A stretch of DNA of 9,476 bases from Woeseiaceae bacterium. GTDB taxonomy: Bacteria > Pseudomonadota > Gammaproteobacteria > Steroidobacterales > Woeseiaceae. Below are positions 1 through 7,705 of the stretch, piece by piece; the first letter of the stretch is position 1, and each line of letters opens with the position of its first letter. A program made the translations under genes and the position numbers. The DNA is taken from assembly GCA_013138675.1 (NCBI GenBank), contig WTCH01000022.1, forward strand, positions 1 to 9,476, read 5' to 3'. The notes below the pieces were generated by a model, which worked only from the letters and a program-made list of their open reading frames with translations, searched no databases and was not told the DNA's origin.

Positions 1-3000
1 TGAGTTCGCTTGCGATCGTCGCCGATGAGCTCATGGAGACGATCCGCAATGCGCATCTCGCGCTCGAAGACTGTGTCGACGGTCGCGGCGGATCGGCGGC
101 ACTGGTTCGCGCCGGCGAACTCCTGCATCAGGCTCGCGGTGCATTGCACATCACGGAAACCTACGGCGCTGCACTTCTTACAGAGGAAATGGAACTCGGC
201 TGCAAGTACCTGGCAGGCCTGCGAGCCGGCAAGGGTCGTGAGGACGGTCTCGATGCGCTAACCCGTGCGATGGTGCAATTGCCGATATACATCGAACGCC
301 TGCTCAGTGGTGGGCGCGATATTGCGCTGGTTCTGTTGCCGATGCTCAACGACCTGCGCGCAGCGCGCAGCGAACCGCTCCTTTCCGAAGGCACGCTGCT
401 GCTGTTAAACCTCTCGCCCAGTCGCGCGACGAAGGCAGCCGAAAAGCGTGAAGGCTCGGGCGAGGATCCGGTTGCGGTTGCTACGCGCCTGCGGCCGAAA
501 TTCCAGCTTGCGCTGCTTGGCTGGATCAAGGGTGGGGAGAATAAACGCCACATTGAGACCTTATCGTCAGTGTCGACAAAACTCGAGCAGGCCGCGACGC
601 GCGATGACATGTACCAGCTGTACTGGGTCGTCGGCGGTGTGCTTGAGTCATTGCAGGATGGCGGCCTTGAGACCTCGGTCGCGCTAAAGCGGCTGCTCGG
701 TCAGACGGACCGGCAGATTAAACGGATTATCGATGAGGGTATCGAGGCGTTCGATCACCACCCGATCGATGACCTTCTGAATAACCTTCTTTACTACGTC
801 GCGCGATCCAGCACCTCCGGTGAGCGCATCGGCGAGATTCGAGCAGCGTTCAATTTGTCGGAACTGTTGCCGGGTGATGAGCAGGTCGAGCATGCACGCG
901 AGGCGTTATCCGCGCCCAGCGTCAAACTCATGGAGACGGTCGCGGCGGCCATCAAGGAAGACCTGGCCCGCGTAAAAGACGTACTCGATATATTCGTTCG
1001 CACGGGCATGAACAAGCCCGCAGAGCTTGTTCCGCAACTCGAGTTGCTGAAGAAGATCAGCGACACACTCGGCGTGCTCGGCCTCGGTGAGTTGCGAGGC
1101 GACATCGATGGCGAGATTGATCGGCTCAAGACTGTCGTGGAACGTGGTGGCGGCGCATCGGACCAGATCATCCTGGATATCGCATCGACGCTGTTGCGCG
1201 TCGAGGATCGCCTCGACCAGCAACTCATTCGCCTGATAGTACCAAGGGACTTTGGTGACGACGGTGACGGCGAGGACCTGCCGCCGCAGGAAGCGGCCGA
1301 TTACCAGCAAGTCGCGGAATCGGTCATGCGCGAGTGCATCATCAATCTCGCAAGAATCAAAGAGACCGTCGGTCAGAGCCTGGCGTCCCAGGCACCCTCA
1401 CAAGGACTCGACAGCGTCCCGTCGCTAATACGAGGCATCAAGGCTGGACTATTGATGCTCAACAAGACCCGCGCGATGGAAATCGTTGATCGCGTTGGGC
1501 GCCTGATTACATTGACGCTTGCCGGCGATGGGGCATCGCGACTGTCGCAGAAAGAAACCGATCGCATGGCCGATGCCATTGTCAGCATCGAGTACTACAT
1601 GGAGACGGTAAAAGCCGGCCGCAGCGAACCGTGGTACATGCTCGACAACGCCGAGGCTTGTCTCGCCGTCCTGCGCGACGTCGAACACCGACTGTCGCAG
1701 GAAGCCACGGCAACGCCCACAGTCGGACAGACACAAAAGCTCGATGTGGCCGAGGTTGCGAGGCAGGCCGAGGAAATGGCGATGGCCGAACAGACACGGA
1801 TGCAGGCAACGGAAGTCATGCCGCTGCCAATCGTGGCGCCCGATGCCGAACACCTCGATCCGGAGTTGCTCGAGTTGTATATCGAGGAAGCGAAGGAAGA
1901 AGTCGCGTCAATCAAACGCAAGTTGCCAGCCTGGAAGGAAGAACCCGATGACATGGAAACGCTGATCACGGTTCGGCGTTCCTTCCATACACTCAAGGGC
2001 AGCGGTCGCATGGTGGGTGCAGAGCGCATCGGCGAATACAGCTGGACCGTTGAGAATCTGCTCAATCGCCTGATCAACCGAACGCTTGTGCGTACGCCCC
2101 CAATGGTGGACTTCATCATTGAGGCGGCCGCAGCGGTCCCAGAACTGATCGAGCAGCTCGAGGTTGGCACCGAACCGAGTGCCGATTTGAGCCTGCTAAT
2201 GGCGCGGGCGACTGCCTTTGCTGAAGGCGACCCGAATGCGGCCGTCCTGACGATTTCGCGGCCCGACGAGGGAGCAATCGAGGAAGAAGAGCCTGGTCTG
2301 GAGATGGATCCGGTTCTGCTCGACATCTTCACGAAAGAAACAGCCGGACACCTCAAGGTAATCGTCGATTACCTCGCTGCTTGCGAAGGACACCAGCCGC
2401 CATTTGACGTGACGGACAAGCTGTACCGCGCGTGCCACACGCTGCATGGCAGCGCGAACATGGCCAATGTCGAACGAGGCGTGGCGGTCGCAGCGTCCCT
2501 GAACCGATTCGTGCGGCGCATCTATGATTACAAGGTCGGTTTCAAGAAGTCGGGGACTGATGCCTTGCGCGCGGCCGCAAGGGCGATCGGCACGATCGTT
2601 GGCGATATCAACAAACCTGATCGTACGCGCGCCGATTACACGGCACTGATCGACCATATCACCAAGCTGTCGGATGCGGTTCAGCCTGAAGACACCTACG
2701 CTACAGACGACGTTGTCGAAATTGCACCTGCCCCCGCTCCGACTCCTGACGTCGAAGACGTCCCGCAGCCAGAGGCTGAGGCAGTCTCCGACGAACCGGA
2801 ATACGACGCGGAAATTGCGGCGATTTTCACGGAGGAATCGGCCGAGCTTCTTGAATCTACTGACAAGGCATTGCTCGAGTGGACGGGTAACAAGAAGTCG
2901 TCGCAGTCGATGGAAGAGCTCAAGCGTCACCTGCATACGCTCAAAGGTGGTGCGCGGATGGCCGGCATCACCGCAATGGGCGATCTGAGTCACGAACTCG

Positions 3001-5306
3001 AGACGCTGTTGATTTCGCTCGACAGCGGTCACGTCAAGTCAACTGCGGCGGTCGACGAGCTATTGCAGCAAAGCGTCGATGAGCTGCATCGCATGCGTGA
3101 TGCCGTGATTGCCGGCAAGGCAGTAACGTCGGCGGGCGATCTCGAGAAGCGCATCCAGCAAGCCAATGCCGGATTTGAAGTCGCCGACGATTCCGAAGTC
3201 GAGACGGCACCGCCTGAGGCGGACGTAGAAGCTGCAGAGCCCGCCGAATTCACGATCGAACCCGAAGATACGGTCAGCATGGTTATCGTCGATACGCCGC
3301 TGGCTGATGAGCTCGCAGAGATCGCCAAGGCGCCTACCGTCGATTCGCCATCGCTGGAACGTGAACCAAAACCAGAACAAGCTGCACCGCCTGAGCCCGA
3401 GGCCACGCCGAGGAAAATGGTCACGGCGCCACCGCGCGAAGAGGAAGATGAACCAAAATCCGCGGCTGCGTCAGGCCGAGCCGAGCCGCGCCAGGAATTC
3501 GCACGGATCGACGCTGAACTGCTCGAAGATCTCCTGAACGCCGCCGGTGAGATCAGTATTTATCATTCGCGCCTGACACAGCAGGTCAGTTCGTTTGAAT
3601 TCCATGTCGAAGAGTTAGAGCAAACCATCAGTCGCCTGCGCGGGCAGCTTCGTAAACTCGAGATCGAAACCGAGGCGCAGATCATGCACGGCCATCAGGA
3701 CACATTGGTTGCACGTGATTTTGATCCACTTGAGCTCGATCGTTATTCGAACATTCAACAGCTGTCGCGCGCACTCGCCGAGTCGGCCAGTGACCTCAGC
3801 AGCCTCAAAGATCTGTTGCAGTCATTGACGACCGAGGCGGAAGGTCTGCTCGTGCAGCAATCTCGAGTGACCGCCGAATTGCAGGACGGCCTGATGCGTA
3901 CGCGCATGGTGCCGTTCGAGCGTCACGTACCGCGGCTGACGCGACTGGTACGACAGATTGCCAAGGAGGCCGATAAGCGAGCCGAACTGGCTGTCGAGGG
4001 GGCGTCGGGTGAGCTCGATCGCCAGGTCCTCGATAAGATGTTGCCGCCATTCGAGCACATGCTGCGCAATGCCGTCGTGCACGGCATCGAGACATCCGAC
4101 GAGCGCCAGAAGTCCGACAAGTCTGCAACTGGCCGCATCACCATACGCCTGCACCGCGAGGGCTCCGAGATGGTCATCGATGTTTCTGACGATGGCAAGG
4201 GGCTCGATGTCGACGCCATTCGGAGCAAGGCCTACGAGCTCGACATGCTCAAGCCGGATTCGAAAGTGACTGATGAAGAGATCATGGAACTGATCCTGAC
4301 GCCGGGCTTTACGACGGCCGGCAAGGTAACTCAGGCTGCCGGGCGTGGTGTCGGCATGGATGTCGTCGCTAACGAAGTCAAAAAGCTTGGTGGTTCGCTG
4401 CGTATTTCGTCAGTTACAGGTCAAGGCACAAACTTCACGGTACGCCTGCCGTTTACGCTTGCCATCACACAGTCCCTGGTCGTTCGCACGGGCGAAGAAG
4501 TGTACGCGCTGCCATTACCGTCGGTCGAAGGCGTGGCAAGAATTCCACGCGGCGAACTCGAGAATCTGCTGAGCCAAAGCGAGCCGAGTTTTGAGTACGG
4601 CGAGGAAACTTACAAGTTCCGCCACCTTGGTATGTATCTTGGCGGGCAGGCTGCGAAGCTGCCTGAGGATGAACCCTTCATTCCGGTCATTCTTGTCCGT
4701 GCCGGTGAGTTCTCGGCCGCGCTCCTGACCGACGAGATGATTGCGAGTCGCGAAATCGTCGTCAAGACCATCGGGCCGCAGCTTGCGAGCATCCGTGGCA
4801 TTTCCGGGGCGACTATTCTTGGCGATGGCCGCATTGTCCTGATTCTCGATATCGCGGCCCTGGTTCGCACGGGAGCGCCTGTTGTCGAGCTACAGAAAGC
4901 CGCGCCGACACCTACGGATGATCGACCGCTGGCGCTCGTTGTCGATGACTCGATTACGGTGCGGCGCGTGACTGAACGCTTCCTGCAGCGTAACGGCTTG
5001 CGAGCCGTCACGGCCAAGGACGGGCTTGACGCAATCAGCGTCCTTTCCGAACACAAACCCGACATCATCCTGCTCGATATCGAAATGCCGCGCATGGATG
5101 GTTATGAATTCGCATCACACGTGCGCAACGACCCGCGCGTCGCCGACATTCCGATCATCATGGTGACGTCGCGAGTTGGCGATAAGCATCGCGCCCGCGC
5201 GATCGAGCTAGGAGTCAATGACTACCTGGGCAAGCCGTACCAGGATGCTGAATTGCTTGAAGCGATGGCTCGCCTGCTTGAAGAAAAAGGAATCACGTTG
5301 ACGTGA
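1..5306 (+). CDS. chpA: ChpA/PilL-type hybrid chemosensory histidine kinase (5' end cut by window edge)
   Basis: CheA-like kinase of the type IV pilus (Pil-Chp) chemosensory system. It autophosphorylates on HPt histidines and passes phosphate to response regulators. Numbering is from the ATG at 33. The N-terminal ~130 residues are FimL/ChpA-like, with an HxxRG motif at H32. A long region of degenerate HPt-like helices follows to about 600. Three canonical HPt domains have active histidines H652 (HTLKGSGRM), H802 (HTLHGSANM) and H968 (HTLKGGARM). Pro/Glu-rich linkers lie near 890-915 and 1040-1165. Then come an extended dimerization helix region (~1165-1320) and an ATPase domain with N-box N1346, DDGKG at 1386-1390 and GRGVGMD at 1437-1443. 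A CheW-like domain (~1474-1610) and a C-terminal receiver (D1638/D1639, phospho-acceptor D1682, T1712, K1734) complete it. The frame is open to base 1, and a start one base before the window is likely. P. aeruginosa ChpA is much longer (about 2,470 residues). The family assignment is secure; paralogue naming is less so. Confidence 0.95.
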   Translation, partial: SSLAIVADELMETIRNAHLALEDCVDGRGGSAALVRAGELLHQARGALHITETYGAALLTEEMELGCKYLAGLRAGKGREDGLDALTRAMVQLPIYIERLLSGGRDIALVLLPMLNDLRAARSEPLLSEGTLLLLNLSPSRATKAAEKREGSGEDPVAVATRLRPKFQLALLGWIKGGENKRHIETLSSVSTKLEQAATRDDMYQLYWVVGGVLESLQDGGLETSVALKRLLGQTDRQIKRIIDEGIEAFDHHPIDDLLNNLLYYVARSSTSGERIGEIRAAFNLSELLPGDEQVEHAREALSAPSVKLMETVAAAIKEDLARVKDVLDIFVRTGMNKPAELVPQLELLKKISDTLGVLGLGELRGDIDGEIDRLKTVVERGGGASDQIILDIASTLLRVEDRLDQQLIRLIVPRDFGDDGDGEDLPPQEAADYQQVAESVMRECIINLARIKETVGQSLASQAPSQGLDSVPSLIRGIKAGLLMLNKTRAMEIVDRVGRLITLTLAGDGASRLSQKETDRMADAIVSIEYYMETVKAGRSEPWYMLDNAEACLAVLRDVEHRLSQEATATPTVGQTQKLDVAEVARQAEEMAMAEQTRMQATEVMPLPIVAPDAEHLDPELLELYIEEAKEEVASIKRKLPAWKEEPDDMETLITVRRSFHTLKGSGRMVGAERIGEYSWTVENLLNRLINRTLVRTPPMVDFIIEAAAAVPELIEQLEVGTEPSADLSLLMARATAFAEGDPNAAVLTISRPDEGAIEEEEPGLEMDPVLLDIFTKETAGHLKVIVDYLAACEGHQPPFDVTDKLYRACHTLHGSANMANVERGVAVAASLNRFVRRIYDYKVGFKKSGTDALRAAARAIGTIVGDINKPDRTRADYTALIDHITKLSDAVQPEDTYATDDVVEIAPAPAPTPDVEDVPQPEAEAVSDEPEYDAEIAAIFTEESAELLESTDKALLEWTGNKKSSQSMEELKRHLHTLKGGARMAGITAMGDLSHELETLLISLDSGHVKSTAAVDELLQQSVDELHRMRDAVIAGKAVTSAGDLEKRIQQANAGFEVADDSEVETAPPEADVEAAEPAEFTIEPEDTVSMVIVDTPLADELAEIAKAPTVDSPSLEREPKPEQAAPPEPEATPRKMVTAPPREEEDEPKSAAASGRAEPRQEFARIDAELLEDLLNAAGEISIYHSRLTQQVSSFEFHVEELEQTISRLRGQLRKLEIETEAQIMHGHQDTLVARDFDPLELDRYSNIQQLSRALAESASDLSSLKDLLQSLTTEAEGLLVQQSRVTAELQDGLMRTRMVPFERHVPRLTRLVRQIAKEADKRAELAVEGASGELDRQVLDKMLPPFEHMLRNAVVHGIETSDERQKSDKSATGRITIRLHREGSEMVIDVSDDGKGLDVDAIRSKAYELDMLKPDSKVTDEEIMELILTPGFTTAGKVTQAAGRGVGMDVVANEVKKLGGSLRISSVTGQGTNFTVRLPFTLAITQSLVVRTGEEVYALPLPSVEGVARIPRGELENLLSQSEPSFEYGEETYKFRHLGMYLGGQAAKLPEDEPFIPVILVRAGEFSAALLTDEMIASREIVVKTIGPQLASIRGISGATILGDGRIVLILDIAALVRTGAPVVELQKAAPTPTDDRPLALVVDDSITVRRVTERFLQRNGLRAVTAKDGLDAISVLSEHKPDIILLDIEMPRMDGYEFASHVRNDPRVADIPIIMVTSRVGDKHRARAIELGVNDYLGKPYQDAELLEAMARLLEEKGITLT

Positions 5307-5773
5307 GCACAGAAAACGACGAACTGTATAGCTTGCTCATACCGCTGGCCGAAGATCGCCTGATCGTTCCACGCGCCTGCGTTGTTGAAGTCGTCCGCTT
5401 TTCGAAACCCGATCACGAGGCTGGCGCTCACGCCTGGATGCTCGGAACCGTTAACTGGAATGGGCGGCAGTTGCCGGTGATGTCTTTTGAGGGCGCGTTG
5501 GGCAAGGAAGTGCCCGCGCCAACCGGGCGCACGCGAGTCGTCGTTTTCTATGCCAGCACCGGGCAGCTCAAGACCGGCTATTTTGGCGTGCTGACGCAGG
5601 GCTTCCCGCAACTGGTTCGGGTCAACCGCGATGTACTCGATCTGCATACAACAGAAGGGTGGCCCGAGGAAGCACCCGTACTGTGCAGGGTCAAAATGAT
5701 CAACGAATTTCCGCTCATTCCCGACCTCGACAAACTCGAGACGATGCTCGCCCAGGAATCCATCCAGGCCTGA
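5303..5773 (+). CDS. chpC: CheW-domain adaptor protein, ChpC-like
   Basis: A 156-residue single CheW-domain protein, predicted to be a cytoplasmic adaptor that links a chemoreceptor to the ChpA kinase. The sequence shows the CheW-type opening (YSLLIPLAEDRLIVPRA, residues 9-25) and the conserved turn MLGTVNWNGRQLPVMSFE at 46-63. This is followed by a later beta segment with YFGVLTQGFPQLVRV at 93-107. There is no enzymatic motif. The start is GTG at 5303, which overlaps the chpA stop as GTGA and implies translational coupling. AAGGA at 5287-5291 is a plausible ribosome site, although its 11-base spacing is long. In Pseudomonas, chpB (a CheB-type methylesterase) separates chpA from chpC; here it does not. 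A PilI-like adaptor is the alternative name. The position after chpA and the FPQLVRVN stretch made me prefer ChpC. Confidence 0.85.
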   Translation: MSTENDELYSLLIPLAEDRLIVPRACVVEVVRFSKPDHEAGAHAWMLGTVNWNGRQLPVMSFEGALGKEVPAPTGRTRVVVFYASTGQLKTGYFGVLTQGFPQLVRVNRDVLDLHTTEGWPEEAPVLCRVKMINEFPLIPDLDKLETMLAQESIQA

Positions 5774-5805
5774 CGGAAAGGTAATCGTCTTGTTAGAACT
5801 TGATC

Positions 5806-5836
5806 GCGCCGATCCGGCGGAGCCTATAGCCGGCGC
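5806..5836 (+). other. Imperfect GC-rich inverted repeat before the DUF5329 gene
   Basis: In the 69-base gap between the ChpC-like gene and the next gene, GCGCC (5806-5810) and CCGGC (5814-5818) can pair with GGCGC (5832-5836) and GCCGG (5829-5833) respectively. No T-run follows, so it is not a classic terminator. It ends 6 bases before the ATG at 5843 and could affect translation start or mRNA stability. It may equally be chance in GC-rich DNA. Confidence 0.25.
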
Positions 5837-5842
5837 AGAATT

Positions 5843-6220
5843 ATGGGCATGAGACTTGCCCTGATCCTCGCTATTGCTGCTTTTTTTCTCGCGTACAGCG
5901 CTCATGCGGAAGAAGCTGCGGCGGAGATTGATTATCTGTTGACGACCGTTGGCAGCAGCAATTGCGTGTTCATCCGTAACGGCAAGCGCCACAGCGCGGG
6001 CGATGCCGAAAAACATCTGCGCATGAAATATCGGCGTGGCAGGCGCTACGCGCCTACGACCGAGGCCTTTATCGAAAACCTGGCGAGCAAGAGTTCCATG
6101 CGTAATAAGCTCTACCACATTGACTGCCCTGGTGAAGAAATCACTCCTTTCGGCGAGTGGCTCGCCCTGCGATTGGCCACATACCGCGAAAGGCAAATCG
6201 ATCAGGGCAAAGTCGATTGA
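5843..6220 (+). CDS. DUF5329 family exported protein
   Basis: A 125-residue small protein of unknown function, predicted to be periplasmic. Residues 3-22 form a clear signal peptide: a short basic start, a hydrophobic core LALILAIAAFFLAY, and a cleavage site after A-H-A at 22. The mature part resembles DUF5329: EIDYLLTTVGSSNCVFIRNG (28-47), then a helical stretch with HLRMKY (58-63) and a C-terminal EWLALRLATYRERQ (105-118). Two cysteines (C41 and C95) could form a disulfide. Two starts are possible, ATG 5843 and ATG 5849; the second gives a more typical signal peptide, and neither has a strong Shine-Dalgarno. It lies 69 bases after the ChpC-like gene on the same strand, with no clear terminator between. 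It could therefore be co-transcribed with the Chp genes, but no molecular role can be read from the sequence. Confidence 0.8.
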   Translation: MGMRLALILAIAAFFLAYSAHAEEAAAEIDYLLTTVGSSNCVFIRNGKRHSAGDAEKHLRMKYRRGRRYAPTTEAFIENLASKSSMRNKLYHIDCPGEEITPFGEWLALRLATYRERQIDQGKVD

Positions 6221-6332
6221 GGTGGGCCGGTTGTTGCTCGGCGCTACATTGACCGCTTCTGGCCGAAAGCAGTCGCTGACAACGCTTCAAAAAGAGCAAC
6301 TTGAAAAATACCCCTCCGGGAGGGGTGGGCGA
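6221..6332. other. Convergent intergenic gap between the DUF5329 gene and rsmE
   Basis: This 112-base gap holds the rsmE terminator at its right end. It also carries a distant inverted repeat, GTTGCTC at 6233-6239 and GAGCAAC at 6294-6300, with 54 bases between the arms. I see no T-rich hairpin that would stop plus-strand transcription from the DUF5329 gene, and no short gene with a credible ribosome site. Confidence 0.5.
6304..6326 (-). terminator. Intrinsic terminator of rsmE
   Basis: A perfect palindrome at 6310-6326 forms a 7-bp stem (ACCCCTC with GAGGGGT) and a 3-base loop. Read on the minus strand, it is followed by ATTTTTC (6309-6303), giving a textbook hairpin plus U-tract. It sits 6 bases beyond the rsmE stop codon. 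On the plus strand no T-run follows the hairpin (GGGCGA), so it should act mainly on rsmE transcripts. Confidence 0.85.
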
Positions 6333-7076
6333 TCACTTATCCCGCAAATCACCCCAGCAAGATTGTGCGACAGCGATCGCGGTCAGTGCAGCGGTTTCGG
6401 TGCGCAATATCCTTGGCCCGAGCGAAACGGCCGCGAAACCTGCGATGTCTGCGTCTTCGTATTCTTTGTCGCTAAAACCACCCTCGGGACCGATGAGCAG
6501 GCATACCTTGGTGACGGGCGCAGCTATCGAGGATAGCGGCGTGCTGGCACCGGGATGCAGAATCAGATCTGAATCCGTCTCTTTGGCGCCTTCGCCGAGC
6601 CAGCTATTGAGATCGACGGGCGCGTCGATCAACGGCGGACGAATGCGGCCTGACTGCTCGCAGGCGCTAATGGCAACACTTTGCCAGTGATCATTTCGTT
6701 TCGCGGCGCGCGCCTGATCCAGTTTGACCAGCCCATACTCCGTAAACACCGGGGTTATGCGTTTTACGCCAAGCTCGGTCGCTTTTTGCACAACGAAGTC
6801 CATTCTCTCGCCGCGCGAAATACCCTGCACGAGATGAATCTTGAGGGCTGATTCAGTTGCCGTTTCGACCGGTGCATCAACAACGACGGTCGCGATGTTT
6901 TTCCCCAGCGAGGCGACACGGGCGTCAAACTCGCCGTCGTCACCGTTAAAAACGGTCAGCAGGTCGCCGTCGCGCAGCCTGAGTACGCGACCGAGGTAGT
7001 GTGCCTGTTCGCGACCGAGCTGCAGTTCAATACCAGAACCGAGCGTGTCGTTGACGAAGAGTCGGGTCGATGCCAT
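6333..7076 (-). CDS. rsmE: 16S rRNA (uracil(1498)-N(3))-methyltransferase RsmE
   Basis: A cytoplasmic SPOUT-fold methyltransferase that methylates N3 of U1498 in 16S rRNA using S-adenosylmethionine. The protein has 247 residues, close to the usual 240-250. An N-terminal PUA-like substrate-binding part (1-70, opening TRLFVND and including HYLGRVLRLRDGD at 26-38) precedes the catalytic part. The signatures are in order: GISRGERMDFVVQKATELGV (85-104), CEQSGR (139-144), and the cofactor-knot segments IGPEGGFSDKE (195-205) and LGPRILRTETAALTA (219-233). The ATG at 7076 gives the standard N-terminus. The gene is transcribed against its neighbours: convergent with the DUF5329 gene and divergent from ampD. 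A strong terminator follows directly, so it is probably monocistronic. Nothing in it looks broken or unusual. Confidence 0.96.
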   Translation of the reverse strand: MASTRLFVNDTLGSGIELQLGREQAHYLGRVLRLRDGDLLTVFNGDDGEFDARVASLGKNIATVVVDAPVETATESALKIHLVQGISRGERMDFVVQKATELGVKRITPVFTEYGLVKLDQARAAKRNDHWQSVAISACEQSGRIRPPLIDAPVDLNSWLGEGAKETDSDLILHPGASTPLSSIAAPVTKVCLLIGPEGGFSDKEYEDADIAGFAAVSLGPRILRTETAALTAIAVAQSCWGDLRDK

Positions 7077-7119
7077 TGCCGTTGATTTTGTTGTCCCCGA
7101 AGACGACTATCGTATACCA
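7077..7119. promoter_or_regulatory. Divergent rsmE/ampD intergenic region (presumed promoters)
   Basis: Only 43 bases separate the divergent rsmE and ampD start codons, so promoters for both must lie here or just inside the coding ends. A GTATAC palindrome at 7112-7117 gives a -10-like TATAC on each strand. On the plus strand, TTGTCC (7091-7096) and TATACC (7113-7118) are 16 bases apart, but transcription would then begin inside ampD. TTGATT (7082-7087) with GACTAT (7105-7110) is another weak pair. No minus-strand -35 is convincing. Promoter presence is inferred from gene layout; the exact elements are uncertain. Confidence 0.3.
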
Positions 7120-7680
7120 ATGAACACGTCTTACAGTATTGAAGCCCAAAGTGGCCTGATCGCACCAGCACGGCAGGTCTCGAGCCCAAACTGCGACGAG
7201 CGCCCGGAGCGCGCGCTGCCGGACACGTTGGTGATCCACGGCATCAGCTTGCCGCCAGGCGTGTTTGGTGGCCCCGAGATTGAACAGCTGTTTACAAATC
7301 AGCTCGATTGGGACGCCCACCCATATTTTGCCGAAATCCGCGGGCTCACGGTTTCCTCACACTTGCTGATCCGGCGCGACGGCGAGCTGCTCCAGTTCGT
7401 GCCTTTTACCCAGCGTGCATGGCACGCAGGAGAATCGTCGTTCAGGGGCCGTAGCGGCTGCAATGACTATTCGATCGGGATCGAGCTGGAAGGTGAGGAC
7501 GAGACACCGTACAGCGACGAGCAATATGCCGTATTGTGCGACGTGAGCCGCGCAATCATTGCTGCGTATCCTGGTATTACTGGCCGCGAAATTGCAGCAC
7601 ACTCGGATATCGCGCCGGGCCGAAAAACCGACCCGGGCCCTGCTTTTGACTGGCTTCGATTGTATGATGGCATCTGCTGA
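7120..7680 (+). CDS. ampD: 1,6-anhydro-N-acetylmuramyl-L-alanine amidase AmpD
   Basis: A cytoplasmic zinc amidase that cleaves the bond between 1,6-anhydro-N-acetylmuramic acid and L-alanine in recycled muropeptides. By removing these ligands it keeps AmpR-type beta-lactamase induction low where that regulator exists. From ATG 7120 the protein has 186 residues, the usual AmpD length. Zinc ligands are H40 (VIHGISLPPG), H161 and D171 (HSDIAPGRKTDPGPAFDW). Catalytic residues are E122 (IGIELEG) and K169. The spacings match Citrobacter AmpD residues 34, 116, 154, 162 and 164. Other hallmarks are FGGPEIEQLFTN (49-60), AHPYFAEI (66-73) and RAWHAG (99-104). The frame extends upstream to ATG 7045, but that start would overlap rsmE and add 25 residues foreign to AmpD. 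There is no signal peptide, as expected. ampE follows 34 bases later. Confidence 0.97.
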   Translation: MNTSYSIEAQSGLIAPARQVSSPNCDERPERALPDTLVIHGISLPPGVFGGPEIEQLFTNQLDWDAHPYFAEIRGLTVSSHLLIRRDGELLQFVPFTQRAWHAGESSFRGRSGCNDYSIGIELEGEDETPYSDEQYAVLCDVSRAIIAAYPGITGREIAAHSDIAPGRKTDPGPAFDWLRLYDGIC

Positions 7681-7705
7681 ACCCTGTCTGCAGAACAACA
7701 CGAGT

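Noticed and set aside
1595..3032. Two long minus-strand frames (253 and 278 codons) inside chpA
   Set aside because: Both are antisense to conserved HPt domains, have serine/arginine-rich low-information translations, and lack ribosome sites. They are shadows of chpA.
5800..5830. Possible promoter TTGATC (5800-5805) and TATAGC (5825-5830) before the DUF5329 gene
   Set aside because: The spacer is 19 bases, each box matches only four of six consensus positions, and transcription would start almost at the ATG.
5222..6196. Open frame of 324 codons on the minus strand, antisense to the end of chpA, chpC and the DUF5329 gene
   Set aside because: It crosses three recognisable plus-strand genes, its translation shows no family motif, and it has no clear ribosome site. 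Long antisense frames are expected in GC-rich coding DNA.
6233..6300. Inverted repeat GTTGCTC / GAGCAAC as a hairpin or small RNA
   Set aside because: Seven-base arms with 54 bases between them are weak, and there is no promoter or T-run of its own.
6300..6536. Plus-strand open frames across the rsmE end
   Set aside because: They run antisense through the strongly conserved C-terminal knot of RsmE and have no recognisable product.
7045..7119. Upstream ATG 7045 as the ampD start
   Set aside because: It would overlap the rsmE coding region and add 25 residues absent from AmpD proteins. ATG 7120 gives the standard 186-residue length.
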